From NCBI GenBank assembly GCA_963811635.1, contig CAWESB010000026.1:17767-81766 (forward strand): a stretch of DNA of 64,000 bases, read 5' to 3'. The notes beneath the pieces are model-generated. The model did not search any database, had not been told where the DNA came from, and saw only the letters and a program-made list of their open reading frames with translations. Both the position numbers and the translations under genes were made by a program. Positions 19,394-28,272 of this stretch are shown here, piece by piece; positions within the stretch are counted from its first letter, which is position 1, and every line of letters begins with the position of its first letter. The stretch is from JAIBJN01 sp963811635 (lineage in GTDB: Bacteria > Actinomycetota > Thermoleophilia > Gaiellales > Gaiellaceae).

Positions 19394-19702
19394 CTATGCA
19401 ACCAGCTCGTCCACGAGCTGTGGTGCCCGTTCGGCGAGCGCAGACCGTGCAACCACCTTGTCCAGGCCCGCTGCATGGGCGGCCCGGAGCCCGGCCGTAT
19501 CCGTGTGATTCGTGTACCCGAGGATGGGCACGTCCGGGTACGTGTCGGCCACTTCGTCCGCCTCCACCCGGGCGAGATCGCAGATCACGAGGTCGGGCGG
19601 GTCGATGCTCTCCGTCGTCGTGAGCCGATGGACCTCGCCGAGAAGCACGTCGAGCTTCCCTCGAAAGAACAGGTCGACCCCGACGAGCAGGATCGTGGCC
19701 AC
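19394..19702 (-). CDS. Receiver-like domain protein, atypical stand-alone
   Basis: 102 residues with a CheY-like pattern: the strand ATILLVGVDLF, then PPDLVICDLARV with a possible phospho-Asp, then DVPILGYTNHTD and a C-terminal helix. The acidic pair usual after strand 1 and the Lys of strand 5 are not obvious, so it may be a non-phosphorylated pseudo-receiver. No DNA-binding domain is attached. GTG start seven bases after a TACGCT -10 box. Ferredoxin lies just downstream on the same strand. Confidence 0.6.
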   Translation of the reverse strand: MATILLVGVDLFFRGKLDVLLGEVHRLTTTESIDPPDLVICDLARVEADEVADTYPDVPILGYTNHTDTAGLRAAHAAGLDKVVARSALAERAPQLVDELVA

Positions 19703-19760
19703 GAGCGGGAGCGTACCAGCCCGAACCCGCTCCAGGAAAGGGCTTTGCTAGCGTTGCCGC

Positions 19761-20072
19761 GTGCCGGTCGGCCAGCTCCACACCGTCGCGCGCGTCGACG
19801 ACCTCCCGCTGGGAACCGCCAGGGTCTTCGAGGTGGGCGACGAGGAGATCGCCGTCTTCAGCTGCGAGGACGGCTTCTACGCCAGCCAGGGCCACTGCCT
19901 GCACATGGGCGGCCCTCTCGGCCACGGCAAGCTGGCCGGCTGCATCCTCACCTGCCCCTGGCACGGCTGGCAGTACGACGTCAGGACGGGCGAGAACGAG
20001 TTCGACCGGGCCCTGAAGCTCGAGACGTACGAGGTCGTCGTCGAGGACGGCGAGGTGAAGGTCGCCCGCTGA
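19761..20072 (+). CDS. Rieske [2Fe-2S] ferredoxin-like protein
   Basis: 103 residues. Cluster ligands are C46-L-H48 and C65-P-W-H68 (HCLHMGGPLG and TCPWHGWQYDV), the two-Cys/two-His pattern of NirD- or dioxygenase-ferredoxin-type Rieske proteins. It probably carries electrons to an unidentified oxygenase or reductase. GTG start exactly six bases after a TAGCGT -10 box. Its TGA lies immediately before a DUF309 frame; one surplus C at 20064-20067 would explain both the stop and the missing DUF309 start. Confidence 0.88.
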   Translation: MPVGQLHTVARVDDLPLGTARVFEVGDEEIAVFSCEDGFYASQGHCLHMGGPLGHGKLAGCILTCPWHGWQYDVRTGENEFDRALKLETYEVVVEDGEVKVAR

Positions 20073-20133
20073 CGACGAGCTCGCCCGCGGGCTCGAGCTG
20101 ATCCGCAGAGGCGAGTTCTTCGCCGCGCACGAG

Positions 20134-20394
20134 GTGCTCGAGGACGCCTGGCGCGCCGCCGACGAGCCCGAGCGGGACTTCTACCAGGGCCTCGTCCACG
20201 TCGCGGTCGCCTGGTACCAGGCCGGACGAGGAAACGAGGTCGGCTGCGAGCGCCAGCTCGAGAAGGCGGCTCGCCGACTCGGGCCGTATGCGCCGACGCA
20301 TCGCGGCCTGGACGTGGCAGCGCTGCTGGTCTGCGTCGAGGACGCGCGGGGGCGCTTCCCGGATCTGCCGCCTCCCGTACTCGAGCCCGCGTAG
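20134..20394 (+). CDS. DUF309 protein, start unclear or fused to the Rieske domain
   Basis: The frame encodes HEVLEDAWRAADEPERDFYQ and VHVAVAWYQAGRGNEVGCE, the core of the DUF309 family (function unknown, small helical proteins). Homology plainly begins before this GTG: the in-frame residues ARGLELIRRGEFFAA lie upstream, back to a TGA at 20056-20058, with no ATG, GTG or TTG. Deleting one C from GCCC at 20064-20067 joins it in frame to the Rieske gene (634 bases in total, one above a multiple of three). I list the first usable start only. Confidence 0.65.
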   Translation: MLEDAWRAADEPERDFYQGLVHVAVAWYQAGRGNEVGCERQLEKAARRLGPYAPTHRGLDVAALLVCVEDARGRFPDLPPPVLEPA

Positions 20395-20396
20395 CC

Positions 20397-21101
20397 TCAG
20401 ACGCCGATTCCGAAGAGCTCGAAGGCCCGGTTCACCCCCACCCGAATCCACCAGAGGCGGTCGAAGAAGAGCAGCAGGCCGAGAGCGACGAGCAGCGCGC
20501 CCGCGACCACCCGGAAAACGGGATAGTGGTCGCGGAGCCAGCGGCCCGCGCCCATGGCGCGGTCGAAGCCGATGCCGACGAGAAGGAAGGGGAGCGCGAG
20601 GCCGGCCGAGTAGATGAGGAGCAGGAGGGTGCCTTCGGCGACCGTCTGGCCTTCGCCGGCAAGCGCGAGAATCCCGGCCAGCACGGGGCCGACGCAGGGC
20701 GCCGCACACAGGCCGAACGCCCCGCCGAGGAGCGCGGCCGAGCCGGTGCTCCGCGCGCCCTCCACGAGACCCGGCGCGAACAGGCGGTCGAGGAAGGGCA
20801 GCGGCAGCAGCCCCATCATGGCGAAGCCGAAGACGACGACGATGAGCCCCGCGACCGCGAGGAACACCTCCCGGTTCTCGCCGAACAGGCTCCCCGCTGC
20901 CGCCGCGGCCGCGCCGAGCGCGACGAAGACCGCGGTGAAGCCGGCCACGAACGGCAGGCTCGCGAGAACGACGCGCCTGCCGCCAACGCCCACGTCCTCG
21001 CCTGAGATCACCGCCAGGTAGCCCGGGACGAGCGGCAGCACGCACGGAGTCGCGAAGGAGACGAGCCCGGCCGCGAACGCGAGCGGGATCTTCCCTTCCA
21101 T
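20397..21101 (-). CDS. ccdA: CcdA/DsbD-like thiol-redox membrane protein
   Basis: 234 residues with about six membrane helices. The two halves each carry the conserved Cys-Pro-containing helix: FATPCVLPLVPGYLAV near residue 20 and LCAAPCVGPVLAGILAL near residue 130. These cysteines relay electrons from cytoplasmic thioredoxin across the membrane for cytochrome c maturation and extracytoplasmic thiol reduction. Downstream of ccmH and tlpA-like genes on the same strand, which supports the assignment. Confidence 0.93.
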   Translation of the reverse strand: MEGKIPLAFAAGLVSFATPCVLPLVPGYLAVISGEDVGVGGRRVVLASLPFVAGFTAVFVALGAAAAAAGSLFGENREVFLAVAGLIVVVFGFAMMGLLPLPFLDRLFAPGLVEGARSTGSAALLGGAFGLCAAPCVGPVLAGILALAGEGQTVAEGTLLLLIYSAGLALPFLLVGIGFDRAMGAGRWLRDHYPVFRVVAGALLVALGLLLFFDRLWWIRVGVNRAFELFGIGV

Positions 21102-21127
21102 CAGCGGCTGGGCGGGCGGTCGAGCAT

Positions 21128-21604
21128 CTAGCCCTCGAAGCGCGCGAGCTCTTCGTCTACACGGCGCTCGAGCTCGGGGTCGAGCGCGGGCCGGCCGTTC
21201 ACCGACGCGGGCTCGGCCGGCTCGGCCTCGGGCCGCGCCCTGCTCCAGCGGCGAAGCGCGATCGCCACGGCGACGATCGCGATCCCGCCCGCGACGAGCG
21301 GGAGCACCCAGGCGAGCAGGTTGAAGCCCGACTTCGGCGGCGCGGCGAGCACGCCCTCGCCGAAGTTGTCGACGAGCGCCGCGTCGATCTCACTCCGCGA
21401 GTCGCCTGCAGCGATCCGCTCGCGGATGAAGACGCGCATGCGGTCGGCGATCGGAGCGCTCGAGAGTTCGAGCGTCGTGTGGCAGGTCGGGCAGATGTAG
21501 CGCTTCTCCAGCTCGGCGAAGGTGGGGCTCTGCTCGTCCTCCCCGCCGCACCCCGCCGCCGCGAGCGCGAGCAGAACGCCGGCGAGGAGGAGCAGGCGCC
21601 TCAT
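21128..21604 (-). CDS. ccmH: CcmH-family cytochrome c biogenesis lipoprotein
   Basis: 158 residues. Lipoprotein signal (LAAAGC, Cys19), then the redox motif ICPTCHTT (C38, C41) in place of the usual LRCxxCQ, and the family helices RMRVFIRERIAAGDSRSEI. A membrane helix near 100-120 ends in a basic stretch. It reduces apocytochrome c haem-binding cysteines together with the thioredoxin-like partner. The ATG overlaps the stop of the tlpA-like gene by four bases. Confidence 0.88.
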   Translation of the reverse strand: MRRLLLLAGVLLALAAAGCGGEDEQSPTFAELEKRYICPTCHTTLELSSAPIADRMRVFIRERIAAGDSRSEIDAALVDNFGEGVLAAPPKSGFNLLAWVLPLVAGGIAIVAVAIALRRWSRARPEAEPAEPASVNGRPALDPELERRVDEELARFEG

Positions 21605-22164
21605 CGCACCGGCGTTCCGAGCGCCGCCTGCACGTTCTCCTCGAGCCGCTCACGGTCGAACGGCCCGACGATGTGCTCGCCGACGAGCCGCCCGTCCCGG
21701 CCGAGGAACCACGTCTCCGGGAAGCCGGTGTTGCCGAAGCGCCCGAGGCTTGCCCCGTTGCCGTCGAAGGCGATCGGGTAGGTCAGGTCGTAGCGCTCGA
21801 CGAAGCGCCTCGCGTCGCTGCGGAAGTCCTGCGCGTCGATGCCGAGCACGACGAGCCCTTCGTCGCGGTAGCGCTGCCAGGTCTTCTCGAGCAGCGGCGC
21901 CTCGTCCTTGCACGGCGCGCACCACGAGGCCCAGAAATTGAGCACGACGGCCTTCCCGCGGTAGTCGGCGAGCCGGATCTCGTCGTCGCCTTCGAGCGAC
22001 TCGAAGACGAGCTCCGGCGGATGGGGCCGCTCTCCCCGCTCGAGGGAATCGCTCAGACCGCGGCCCTCCTCTTGCTGGGTCACCTTCCAGCCGAGAAGCC
22101 CGACGAGGAGGACGACCACGAGGACGGCCGCCGCCTGGAGGATGAGCTTGACGCGGCGCGGCAT
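21601..22164 (-). CDS. Membrane-anchored thiol-disulfide oxidoreductase, TlpA/ResA/CcmG type
   Basis: 187 residues. A single N-terminal membrane anchor (residues ~7-26) is followed by a thioredoxin fold with active site ASWCAPCKDE (C82, C85) and cis-Pro region TGFPETWFLG. It faces outward and works between CcdA and apocytochrome c/CcmH. First gene of a three-gene redox operon with overlapping or near-overlapping junctions. Confidence 0.92.
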   Translation of the reverse strand: MPRRVKLILQAAAVLVVVLLVGLLGWKVTQQEEGRGLSDSLERGERPHPPELVFESLEGDDEIRLADYRGKAVVLNFWASWCAPCKDEAPLLEKTWQRYRDEGLVVLGIDAQDFRSDARRFVERYDLTYPIAFDGNGASLGRFGNTGFPETWFLGRDGRLVGEHIVGPFDRERLEENVQAALGTPVR

Positions 22165-22191
22165 GGCCCGCGGCCCAGTCTACCGAGGGCC

Positions 22192-23157
22192 CTAGGAGGC
22201 GACGATGAAGACCGGCGTGCCGACGCGCACACGCTCGAACAGCCACTCGGCGTCGGGGATGCGCATGCGAATGCAGCCGTGCGATGCGGAGTAGCCGATC
22301 GAAGCGGCGTTCGGCGTGCCGTGGATGCCGACGCCGCCGACGCTCAGGCCCATCCAGCGGGTGCCGAGCGGGTTATTCGGCCCCGGCGGGATCGGCTCGG
22401 CGCCCTCGGCCCAGTCGCGCTTGGGCGGGTACCACCAGGGATTGCGCGCCCTGACTCGGATCGTGAAGCTGCCGAGCGGCGTCGGGTAGGCCGACATCCC
22501 GGTTGCCACCGGGAACGACGCGACGGTGTGCATGAGGCCCGGTCCCGAGCCGCGGTACAGGTACAGCCTCTTCGACCCGCGGCGGATCACGATCGCCGGG
22601 CCGAAGCGCGACGCCGTGATCGCCGGACGCAGTGTCTTCACCGGGACGACGACGGTGTCGCGACGGTGGTTGTGGAGCGCGCCCATCAGCCGGATGCGCG
22701 CGTGGGGCCGGACGATGGCACGGCCCTTCTCCGGCCTGGTCAGCCACGGCGTCCCCCCGACCAGGCGGGCCCGCGAGTTGACCGCCTTCCGGTCGAAGAC
22801 CTTGGCCCGCCGCTTGATCCAGCCACGGAGCTGGAAATCGGTGATGGCGACCTGCAGCTTCAGCGCCGCGCTGGGGGCTGCGGCGAAGGCGGCGGCGAGG
22901 GCCCTGGCGATACGGGGCCTGGCGCCGAGCCGCGAGGCCGGCACGGAGATTGTCGCGTCGCCGAGCGCGAGCGTCATCGGCTGGTCGAAGAATGCCTGGA
23001 GCGCGTCGGCCGCCTGCGCCTCCGTGAGCCCGCCGATGGCGACGCCGGAGACGGTCACCCCGGTCGGAATCGTCGGCTCCTGGGCGCTCGCGGGCGCAGC
23101 CGCAACCAGCGCAGCGGCGCACACAACCAGCAAGACCCTCGCTCGACCCACCGTCAT
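22192..23157 (-). CDS. L,D-transpeptidase (YkuD) with N-terminal peptidoglycan-binding-like region
   Basis: 321 residues. Signal peptide (residues ~1-26, cleaving near ASAQ), then a PG_binding_4-like region (VSGVAIGGLTEAQAADALQ), and a C-terminal YkuD domain with VGIHGTPNAAS and SASHGCIRM containing the catalytic His, Cys and Arg. It makes 3-3 cross-links or attaches proteins to peptidoglycan outside the membrane. ATG at 23157; a GTG two codons in sits nine bases after a TAAGAT -10 box and may be the real start. Confidence 0.92.
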   Translation of the reverse strand: MTVGRARVLLVVCAAALVAAAPASAQEPTIPTGVTVSGVAIGGLTEAQAADALQAFFDQPMTLALGDATISVPASRLGARPRIARALAAAFAAAPSAALKLQVAITDFQLRGWIKRRAKVFDRKAVNSRARLVGGTPWLTRPEKGRAIVRPHARIRLMGALHNHRRDTVVVPVKTLRPAITASRFGPAIVIRRGSKRLYLYRGSGPGLMHTVASFPVATGMSAYPTPLGSFTIRVRARNPWWYPPKRDWAEGAEPIPPGPNNPLGTRWMGLSVGGVGIHGTPNAASIGYSASHGCIRMRIPDAEWLFERVRVGTPVFIVAS

Positions 23158-23195
23158 GCGATCTTAGACGAACGGGCGGCTGCAATCCTTCACGC

Positions 23196-23609
23196 ATGAT
23201 CGTCTCCCTGCACGTCGCCACCGGAGGGCTCGTGGGCGCCCTCGCGGGCTCCCGCCGTCGGGCGCTGCTGCTCGGCCTCCTCGCCCACGCAGCCGGCGAC
23301 GGCGTCCCCCACCAGGACGTCGCCTCGCGGCGCTTCGAAACGCTGAGCGGCTTCGCCGGGCTCGGGCTCCTGGCGGCCGCCCGCGGCCCGCTCGACCCGG
23401 TGGTCGTGGGCGCGGTCGGCGCCTCCGTGCCCGACGTCGAGCACGTTCTTCCCTTCCCGCGCCCCGGCGGGCGCAAGCTCTTTCCCAGCCACCGCATCCG
23501 CGGCTGGCACAAGTCGGGCGGGCTGCCGGCCTCCGTGCAGCTCCTCGTCGCCGGGGCGATCCTCGGGGCGCTCGCGGCCGGGCCGCTCTACGGGCGCGTG
23601 GGCAGGTAG
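23196..23609 (+). CDS. Membrane protein of the metal-dependent-hydrolase-like type
   Basis: 137 residues. The start HVATGGLVGALAGSRRRALLLGLLAHAAGD with the later ASVPDVEHVLPFPRP resembles small integral proteins related to YdjM/YfhO-type putative membrane metal hydrolases, in which His and Asp residues near helix ends may bind metal. About three hydrophobic segments. It overlaps the 3' end of the convergent spermidine-synthase-like gene by 22 bases. Function uncertain. Confidence 0.6.
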   Translation: MIVSLHVATGGLVGALAGSRRRALLLGLLAHAAGDGVPHQDVASRRFETLSGFAGLGLLAAARGPLDPVVVGAVGASVPDVEHVLPFPRPGGRKLFPSHRIRGWHKSGGLPASVQLLVAGAILGALAAGPLYGRVGR

Positions 23610-25153
23610 TCCTCGTCGACCTCGCCGCCGCGGGCGATGAAGTCGATGATCATCCGGTCGGTCAGCCATTCGACCGGCGCGCGGTCGTCGGTCAGCGGCC
23701 GCTCGACCGCGGCCACGGGCCGCAGGCCGTCCTGGAAGAGCGGCACGAGCGGCCCGACGTCCGCAGGCGCGGCCTCGACCCGGTCGGCCAGCTCCTCGCG
23801 GGAGATCTCCGAGTCGAAGCCGAGCATGAGCTCGTTGAAGCGCAGCGGCCGCCAGCGCCAGGCTTGCGGGAACTCCGCCAGGAGCGTGCTCCCGATCGCC
23901 TCCGAGAGCCGCTCGTCGCCCGGCACGCTCGCGACGTTGAGCGCCACGACCCCGCCCGGCCGGAGGTGTTCCTTCACGGCCGCGAAGAACTCACGCGTCG
24001 CCAGGTAGAACGGGATGTAGGGCTGGTGGTAGGCGTCGACGACGATGACGTCGTAGGTCTCGTCGGTGAGCTCGAGAAACGGGCGCCCATCGTCGGCAAT
24101 GACGTGGAGACGCGGGTTGTCGTCCAGCCCGAGGTACTCGCGCCCGGCCTCGCTCACCTCCGGGTCGATCTCGACGCCGTCGATCTCGACGTTCGGGTAC
24201 AGCTCGCCGTAGGCGCGCGCGACCGTCCCGCCGGCGTTGCCGATGATGAGCATGCGCTCGACCGGCCGGTCGAGCAGCGGCGGCACGAGCAAGAAGGTGT
24301 CCCAGACACCGCCGGTGAGAACGGAGTCCTCGTGCCAGACGGAGTGGACGGCGACGCCCTCGTTCAGCTTGAGCGCCCGCGAGCCGTCGGCTCGCTCGAC
24401 GATCTGGATGTACTGGTAGGAGGATTCGGTCTCGAACAGGAGCCCGGTGCTCGCCTTGATCGTGCCGGCGGGGACGAAGAGGAGTCCGACGGCGGCGAGC
24501 GTCAGCAGCTGCCAGCGGGGGCCGAGGAGCAGCGCGGCCGCGAGGACGAGGAGCACGGCCGACCCGAGCATCGTCCGCTGCGTGCCGAGGAGCGGGATGG
24601 CCACGATCGCCGAGAGGAAGGTGCCGACGATGGAGCCGACCGTCGAGAGGGCGTAGAGGCGCCCCGCGACGGCACCGGCCTCCTTCACGTCCACGAGGGC
24701 GAGTCGAATCGCGAAAGGAGCGACCGCCCCCAGCAGCGTGATCGGCACGGCGAAGAGCGCGAGCGCCGCGAAGAACGAGCCGACGACGGCGCCGACCGAC
24801 ACCGCGTCGAGCCCGCGCAGCGTGATCTCGAGGATCGGCCGCGCGATGAACGGCGTCAGGGCGACGGCACCGGCGGCGACGAGGATCATCCAGCCGAGGA
24901 GCCGCGGCTCCGGCCGCCGGTCGGCAACCTTGCCGCCGAGCCAGTAGCCGATGGAGAGATAGAGCAGGATCAGCCCGATGATGTTCGCCCACACGATCGT
25001 CGAGCTCCCGAAGTAGGGCGCGAGCAGCCGCGAGGCGGCGATCTCGGTGGCGAGCGTGGCCGCCCCGGCCGTGAAAACGACGATGCCGAGGCGCGTCCGG
25101 CCGACGGACGCGACGACGGGCACGGAGGGCGCGGCGGCGTCCGAGGCGGTCAT
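23588..25153 (-). CDS. Membrane-fused spermidine-synthase-like protein
   Basis: 521 residues. Seven or eight hydrophobic segments fill residues ~20-255 (GAATLATEIAASRLLAPYFG start, AVAGRLYALSTVGSIVGTFL). The rest is a class I methyltransferase fold like SpeE: IIGNAGGTVARAYGELYP, DGVEIDPEVS, ADDGRPFLEL, IVVDAYHQPYIP. In true SpeE the VDAY region supplies the catalytic Asp. Membrane-fused versions are widespread and their substrate is not settled. It follows the SpoIIE phosphatase by seven bases and is probably co-transcribed. Confidence 0.85.
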   Translation of the reverse strand: MTASDAAAPSVPVVASVGRTRLGIVVFTAGAATLATEIAASRLLAPYFGSSTIVWANIIGLILLYLSIGYWLGGKVADRRPEPRLLGWMILVAAGAVALTPFIARPILEITLRGLDAVSVGAVVGSFFAALALFAVPITLLGAVAPFAIRLALVDVKEAGAVAGRLYALSTVGSIVGTFLSAIVAIPLLGTQRTMLGSAVLLVLAAALLLGPRWQLLTLAAVGLLFVPAGTIKASTGLLFETESSYQYIQIVERADGSRALKLNEGVAVHSVWHEDSVLTGGVWDTFLLVPPLLDRPVERMLIIGNAGGTVARAYGELYPNVEIDGVEIDPEVSEAGREYLGLDDNPRLHVIADDGRPFLELTDETYDVIVVDAYHQPYIPFYLATREFFAAVKEHLRPGGVVALNVASVPGDERLSEAIGSTLLAEFPQAWRWRPLRFNELMLGFDSEISREELADRVEAAPADVGPLVPLFQDGLRPVAAVERPLTDDRAPVEWLTDRMIIDFIARGGEVDEDYLPTRP

Positions 25154-25160
25154 GCGGCTC

Positions 25161-27921
25161 TCAGCGTGCCAGCTTGAGACAGACGATGGCGCAGTCGTCT
25201 CCGAGCTCGCCGCCGGCGAAGGCACGGCAGTCGGACAGGATCTCGGCTGCCAGCTTCTGGGCGGGAAGGTCGTGCGCCTCGGCGAGGAGCCGGTCGAGCC
25301 GTTCTTCGCCGTAGAGCTCGGTGCCGCGGCGGGCCTCGACGACGCCGTCCGTGTAGAGGACGACCGTGGAGCCGGGCTCGAGCACCGCTCGCTCCTGCTC
25401 GTAGTCCTGGTCGGGCTCGATCCCGAGCGGAAGGCCGGTGCCGCCCAGCGCGACAACGCGGCCCCCGGGGCTGACGACGCGGGCCGGCGGGTGCCCCGCG
25501 CTGGCGATCGCCACCTCGCGGCCCGCGACGTCGACGAGGCCATAGAGCAGGGTGACGAACTTCCCATGCTCGATCTCGTCGCAGGCGACGTCGTTTGCAG
25601 CGCGGAGGAACGCCGCCGGGTCGGCCTCTCCCCGGGCCAGCACGCGGAAGATGTATTTCGCCATAGCCATGTCGGCCGCGGCCGAGATGCCCTTCCCGAG
25701 CACGTCGCCGATCGCGACCGCCAGCCGGCGGTCGTCGAGGACGACGAAGTCGTAGAGGTCCCCGCCGACGTCGACGCGTGCGGAGGACTGGTACACGTGC
25801 CCGACGTCGAGGCCTGGGACGCTGGGGATCTGCCGAGGGAGGAGCGAGCGCTGCATGGTCTCGGAGAAGTCCTGCTGCTGCTGGGAGAGGCGGGCGTTGT
25901 CGATCGCGAGCGCCGCCTGGGCGGCCACGGCCGCGGCGGCGTCGATCTCCGGCCGCTCGAGCGGCCGCGCCGGGTCGAAGGAGACGACGGTGAGGGTTCC
26001 GAGCACCTCGCCAGGCGTCGCGAGCGGGAGCACGGCCCCGGTGGCGCCCTGGCGGAGGAACGGATCGAGCACGCGGTGGGCGTCCTCCGGGGCGGCCGTG
26101 CCGGGGCTGAGGGTCACGGCCCGCTTCGAGCGGAGCAGCCGTTGCGCCAGCGGGGCCGAGAGCGGCTGCGGGCGTGCAACGAGCGCGCCGACCACCTCCT
26201 CCGCCTCCGGATCGGCGACGTGGACGGCACGCGCGGTCAGCGCCTCGGTGCGAGGATCCGGCATGCGGATGACCGCGACGTCGGCGTCGAGGAGCTCCAC
26301 CATCGCGCGCGCGACGGCGTCGAGCGTTGCGTCGAGGGAGAGGCTCTCGGTGAAGGACTGGGAAATCGCGTAGAGGCCCCGCAGCTGGCGCGCAGCGCGT
26401 CGCTCGGACTCGAGGGTGCGCTCGAGGATCGTCGAGAGCTCCTTCGTCCGCTCGTGCAGGCGCGCGTTCTGCACGGCGACGGCGAGCTGGCTGGAGAGGG
26501 CGAGGAGCAGGCCCTCCTCGCCGTCCTTGTAGGCGCGTGGGCGCGTCTTGAAGACCGCGAGGGCCCCGATCGCCTCGTCGTGCACGAGCAGCGGGATGAA
26601 CAGGACCCGGCGGACGCCGGTCTCCTCGACCACGGCCTCGAGGCCGGCCATGCGGGGATCCGCGCGCAGGTCCTCGACGAAGAGGAAGCCGCGGCTCCGC
26701 GACGGGCCGAGGGCCAGCTCGAGGAGGCGGTTGGCCAGCTCGGTGTGCGGACCGGTCAGCCCGCGCGAGGCGGCGGCGGAGAGTCGGCCCTCGTCACGGA
26801 GGTAGACGGCGACGTGCCCGCTCGATGCCAGCTCGGCGACCCGCTCGACCGCCGTATCGAGAGTGTGGGCGAGCGAGAGCTGCGCGATCGCCTGGCTGAC
26901 GACGGCGACGAGCGTCTGCGAGCGGCGGAGCGCGACCTCCACTTCGCCGACCCGCCGGCTCCGCCGAAGTGCGAGCGCCGCACCGATGCCGAACGGGGAG
27001 AGCTTGTCGAGGTCGGGCTCGACCGGGCCCCGTTCGTCGAAGGCGAGGCGGAGAACAGCGGCCGGGGGCTCGCCGAGCGGAATCGTGTGCACGTGCCACG
27101 AGCCGACTACGACCGGCCCGGCCTCCCGCTCGTCGAGCGCGCCGCGGATGCTCTCGGCGGCCTCGACCAGGTCGGGCGCGGCGGCCCCGAAGCCGTGGGC
27201 GGCGAGCAGTGATGGGCTCCCATCGCCGTCGAGCCTCCAGAGCGTGGCTCCGGCGGCCTCCGCCGCCTCGGCGGCCACCTTGACGATCTGCGCGGCCGTC
27301 TCGTCCTCGTTCGCGCCGGCGGCGAGCGCCTCACCGAGCAGCTCGAGCTGGCCGCGCGAGAGCTCGAGTTGACCGTTCTGGCCCGACCTGCCCCGCCCGT
27401 TCGAGCCGCAGCGCGAGGGCGACGTGGGCGGCGGCCGCGGCGGCGAGCGCGCCCTCCTCCGGCCCGAAGGGCAGCCCCGACCGGTAGAGCTCGAGCAGCG
27501 CGACGACGCTGCCCTCCACCGAGACCGGCACGAGCCGGGCGATCGGAGTTCCGGCGCGGGACGCTGTCCGACGGACGACGGCCGGCGCAGCGGGGTCGCC
27601 CGGCGCGTCCTCGTACTCGAGCTCCGCCGCGCCGACGTCCGCACAGGCGATGCGCGTGCCCTGCAGCTCGGCCGCGAGCGCGGCCGAGTCCGACTGCACG
27701 GCCCGCGCGACAAGGTGGCCGGTGTCCTCCCCCAGGCGCGCGACGACGAGCTCGGCCCCGGTCCCGAGCGCCACAGCCCGCAGGAGCGCGGCCAGCCCGC
27801 GGTCGGCCCGCCCACCCCGGACGAGCTCCAGCGCCGCCGCGGCGAAGGCGGAGAGCGCGGTCCCGGCAGCCTCGGTCGGCAGGGCCGCCCGCGCGCGGGT
27901 GGATCCCTCGAGCCCCTCCAT
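25161..27921 (-). CDS. Multi-GAF SpoIIE-type serine phosphatase, interrupted by a one-base frameshift
   Basis: Frame-corrected length about 919 residues. A GAF-like domain reads from the ATG at 27921, then the frame changes near 27391-27394 and two or three more GAF domains follow. The C-terminal ~240 residues are a PP2C/SpoIIE phosphatase: VGGDLYDFVVLDD, IGDVLGKGISAAADMAMAK, VVLYTDGVVEARRG, GDDCAIVCLKL. Such proteins dephosphorylate anti-sigma-factor antagonists or other regulators after sensing small molecules. The span is one base above a multiple of three; dropping one base from the CCCC run rejoins it. GATAAT six bases before the ATG suggests a leaderless mRNA. Confidence 0.85.
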
Positions 27922-27927
27922 TCGCGC

Positions 27928-27933
27928 ATTATC
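27928..27933 (-). promoter_or_regulatory. -10 box GATAAT for the SpoIIE phosphatase gene
   Basis: Minus-strand GATAAT (five of six to consensus) lies six bases before the ATG at 27921, immediately downstream of the strong hairpin at 27934-27964. Confidence 0.5.
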
Positions 27934-27995
27934 GCGACCTCCTGCAAGGGGACGCAGAGGTCGCCTCCGGTTGCGGCATCCGGCCGGAGCCGCAA
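27934..27995. other. Two strong hairpins in the divergent intergenic region
   Basis: 27934-27964 pairs GCGACCTC(C)TGC with GCAGAGGTCGC around an eight-base loop (11 bp, one bulged base). 27971-27995 pairs TTGCGGC with GCCGCAA around an inner TCCG/CGGA. Together they fill most of the 87 bases between the SpoIIE gene and the gene at 28009. Neither has a T-run, so they are not simple terminators. Operator or 5'-UTR structure is possible. Confidence 0.4.
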
Positions 27996-28008
27996 CAATC
28001 CCTGGCCG

Positions 28009-28272
28009 ATGGCAGCGCCCGCCCCCCGTCGCGCCCACTGGGAGGAGCTCCCTGAGGAAGAGCTCACCCCGGAGGACCCGCCGCTCGATCCCCATGCGAT
28101 CCAGCGGCGGCTTCGGCGCGAGCGCGCAAAGCGCCACGCCTGGCACGAGCATCAGCGGGAACGGCGCCTGGCAGGGATCCGCTTCCTCGCCCTTATCGGC
28201 ACGCTCATCTTCCTGACGCTCTTCCTCAGCCTGTCGATCTGGGAGAAGATCGGCTCCGTCTTCGGGCTCTAG
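28009..28272 (+). CDS. Small single-pass membrane protein
   Basis: 87 residues. An acidic N-terminus (EELPEEELTPEDPPLDPH), a highly basic middle (RRLRRERAKRHAWHEHQRER) and one C-terminal membrane helix (residues ~58-80). No family recognised. ATG start close after the hairpin at 27971-27995. The last base overlaps the next start codon (TAG/GTG), so the two membrane genes form an operon. Confidence 0.6.
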   Translation: MAAPAPRRAHWEELPEEELTPEDPPLDPHAIQRRLRRERAKRHAWHEHQRERRLAGIRFLALIGTLIFLTLFLSLSIWEKIGSVFGL

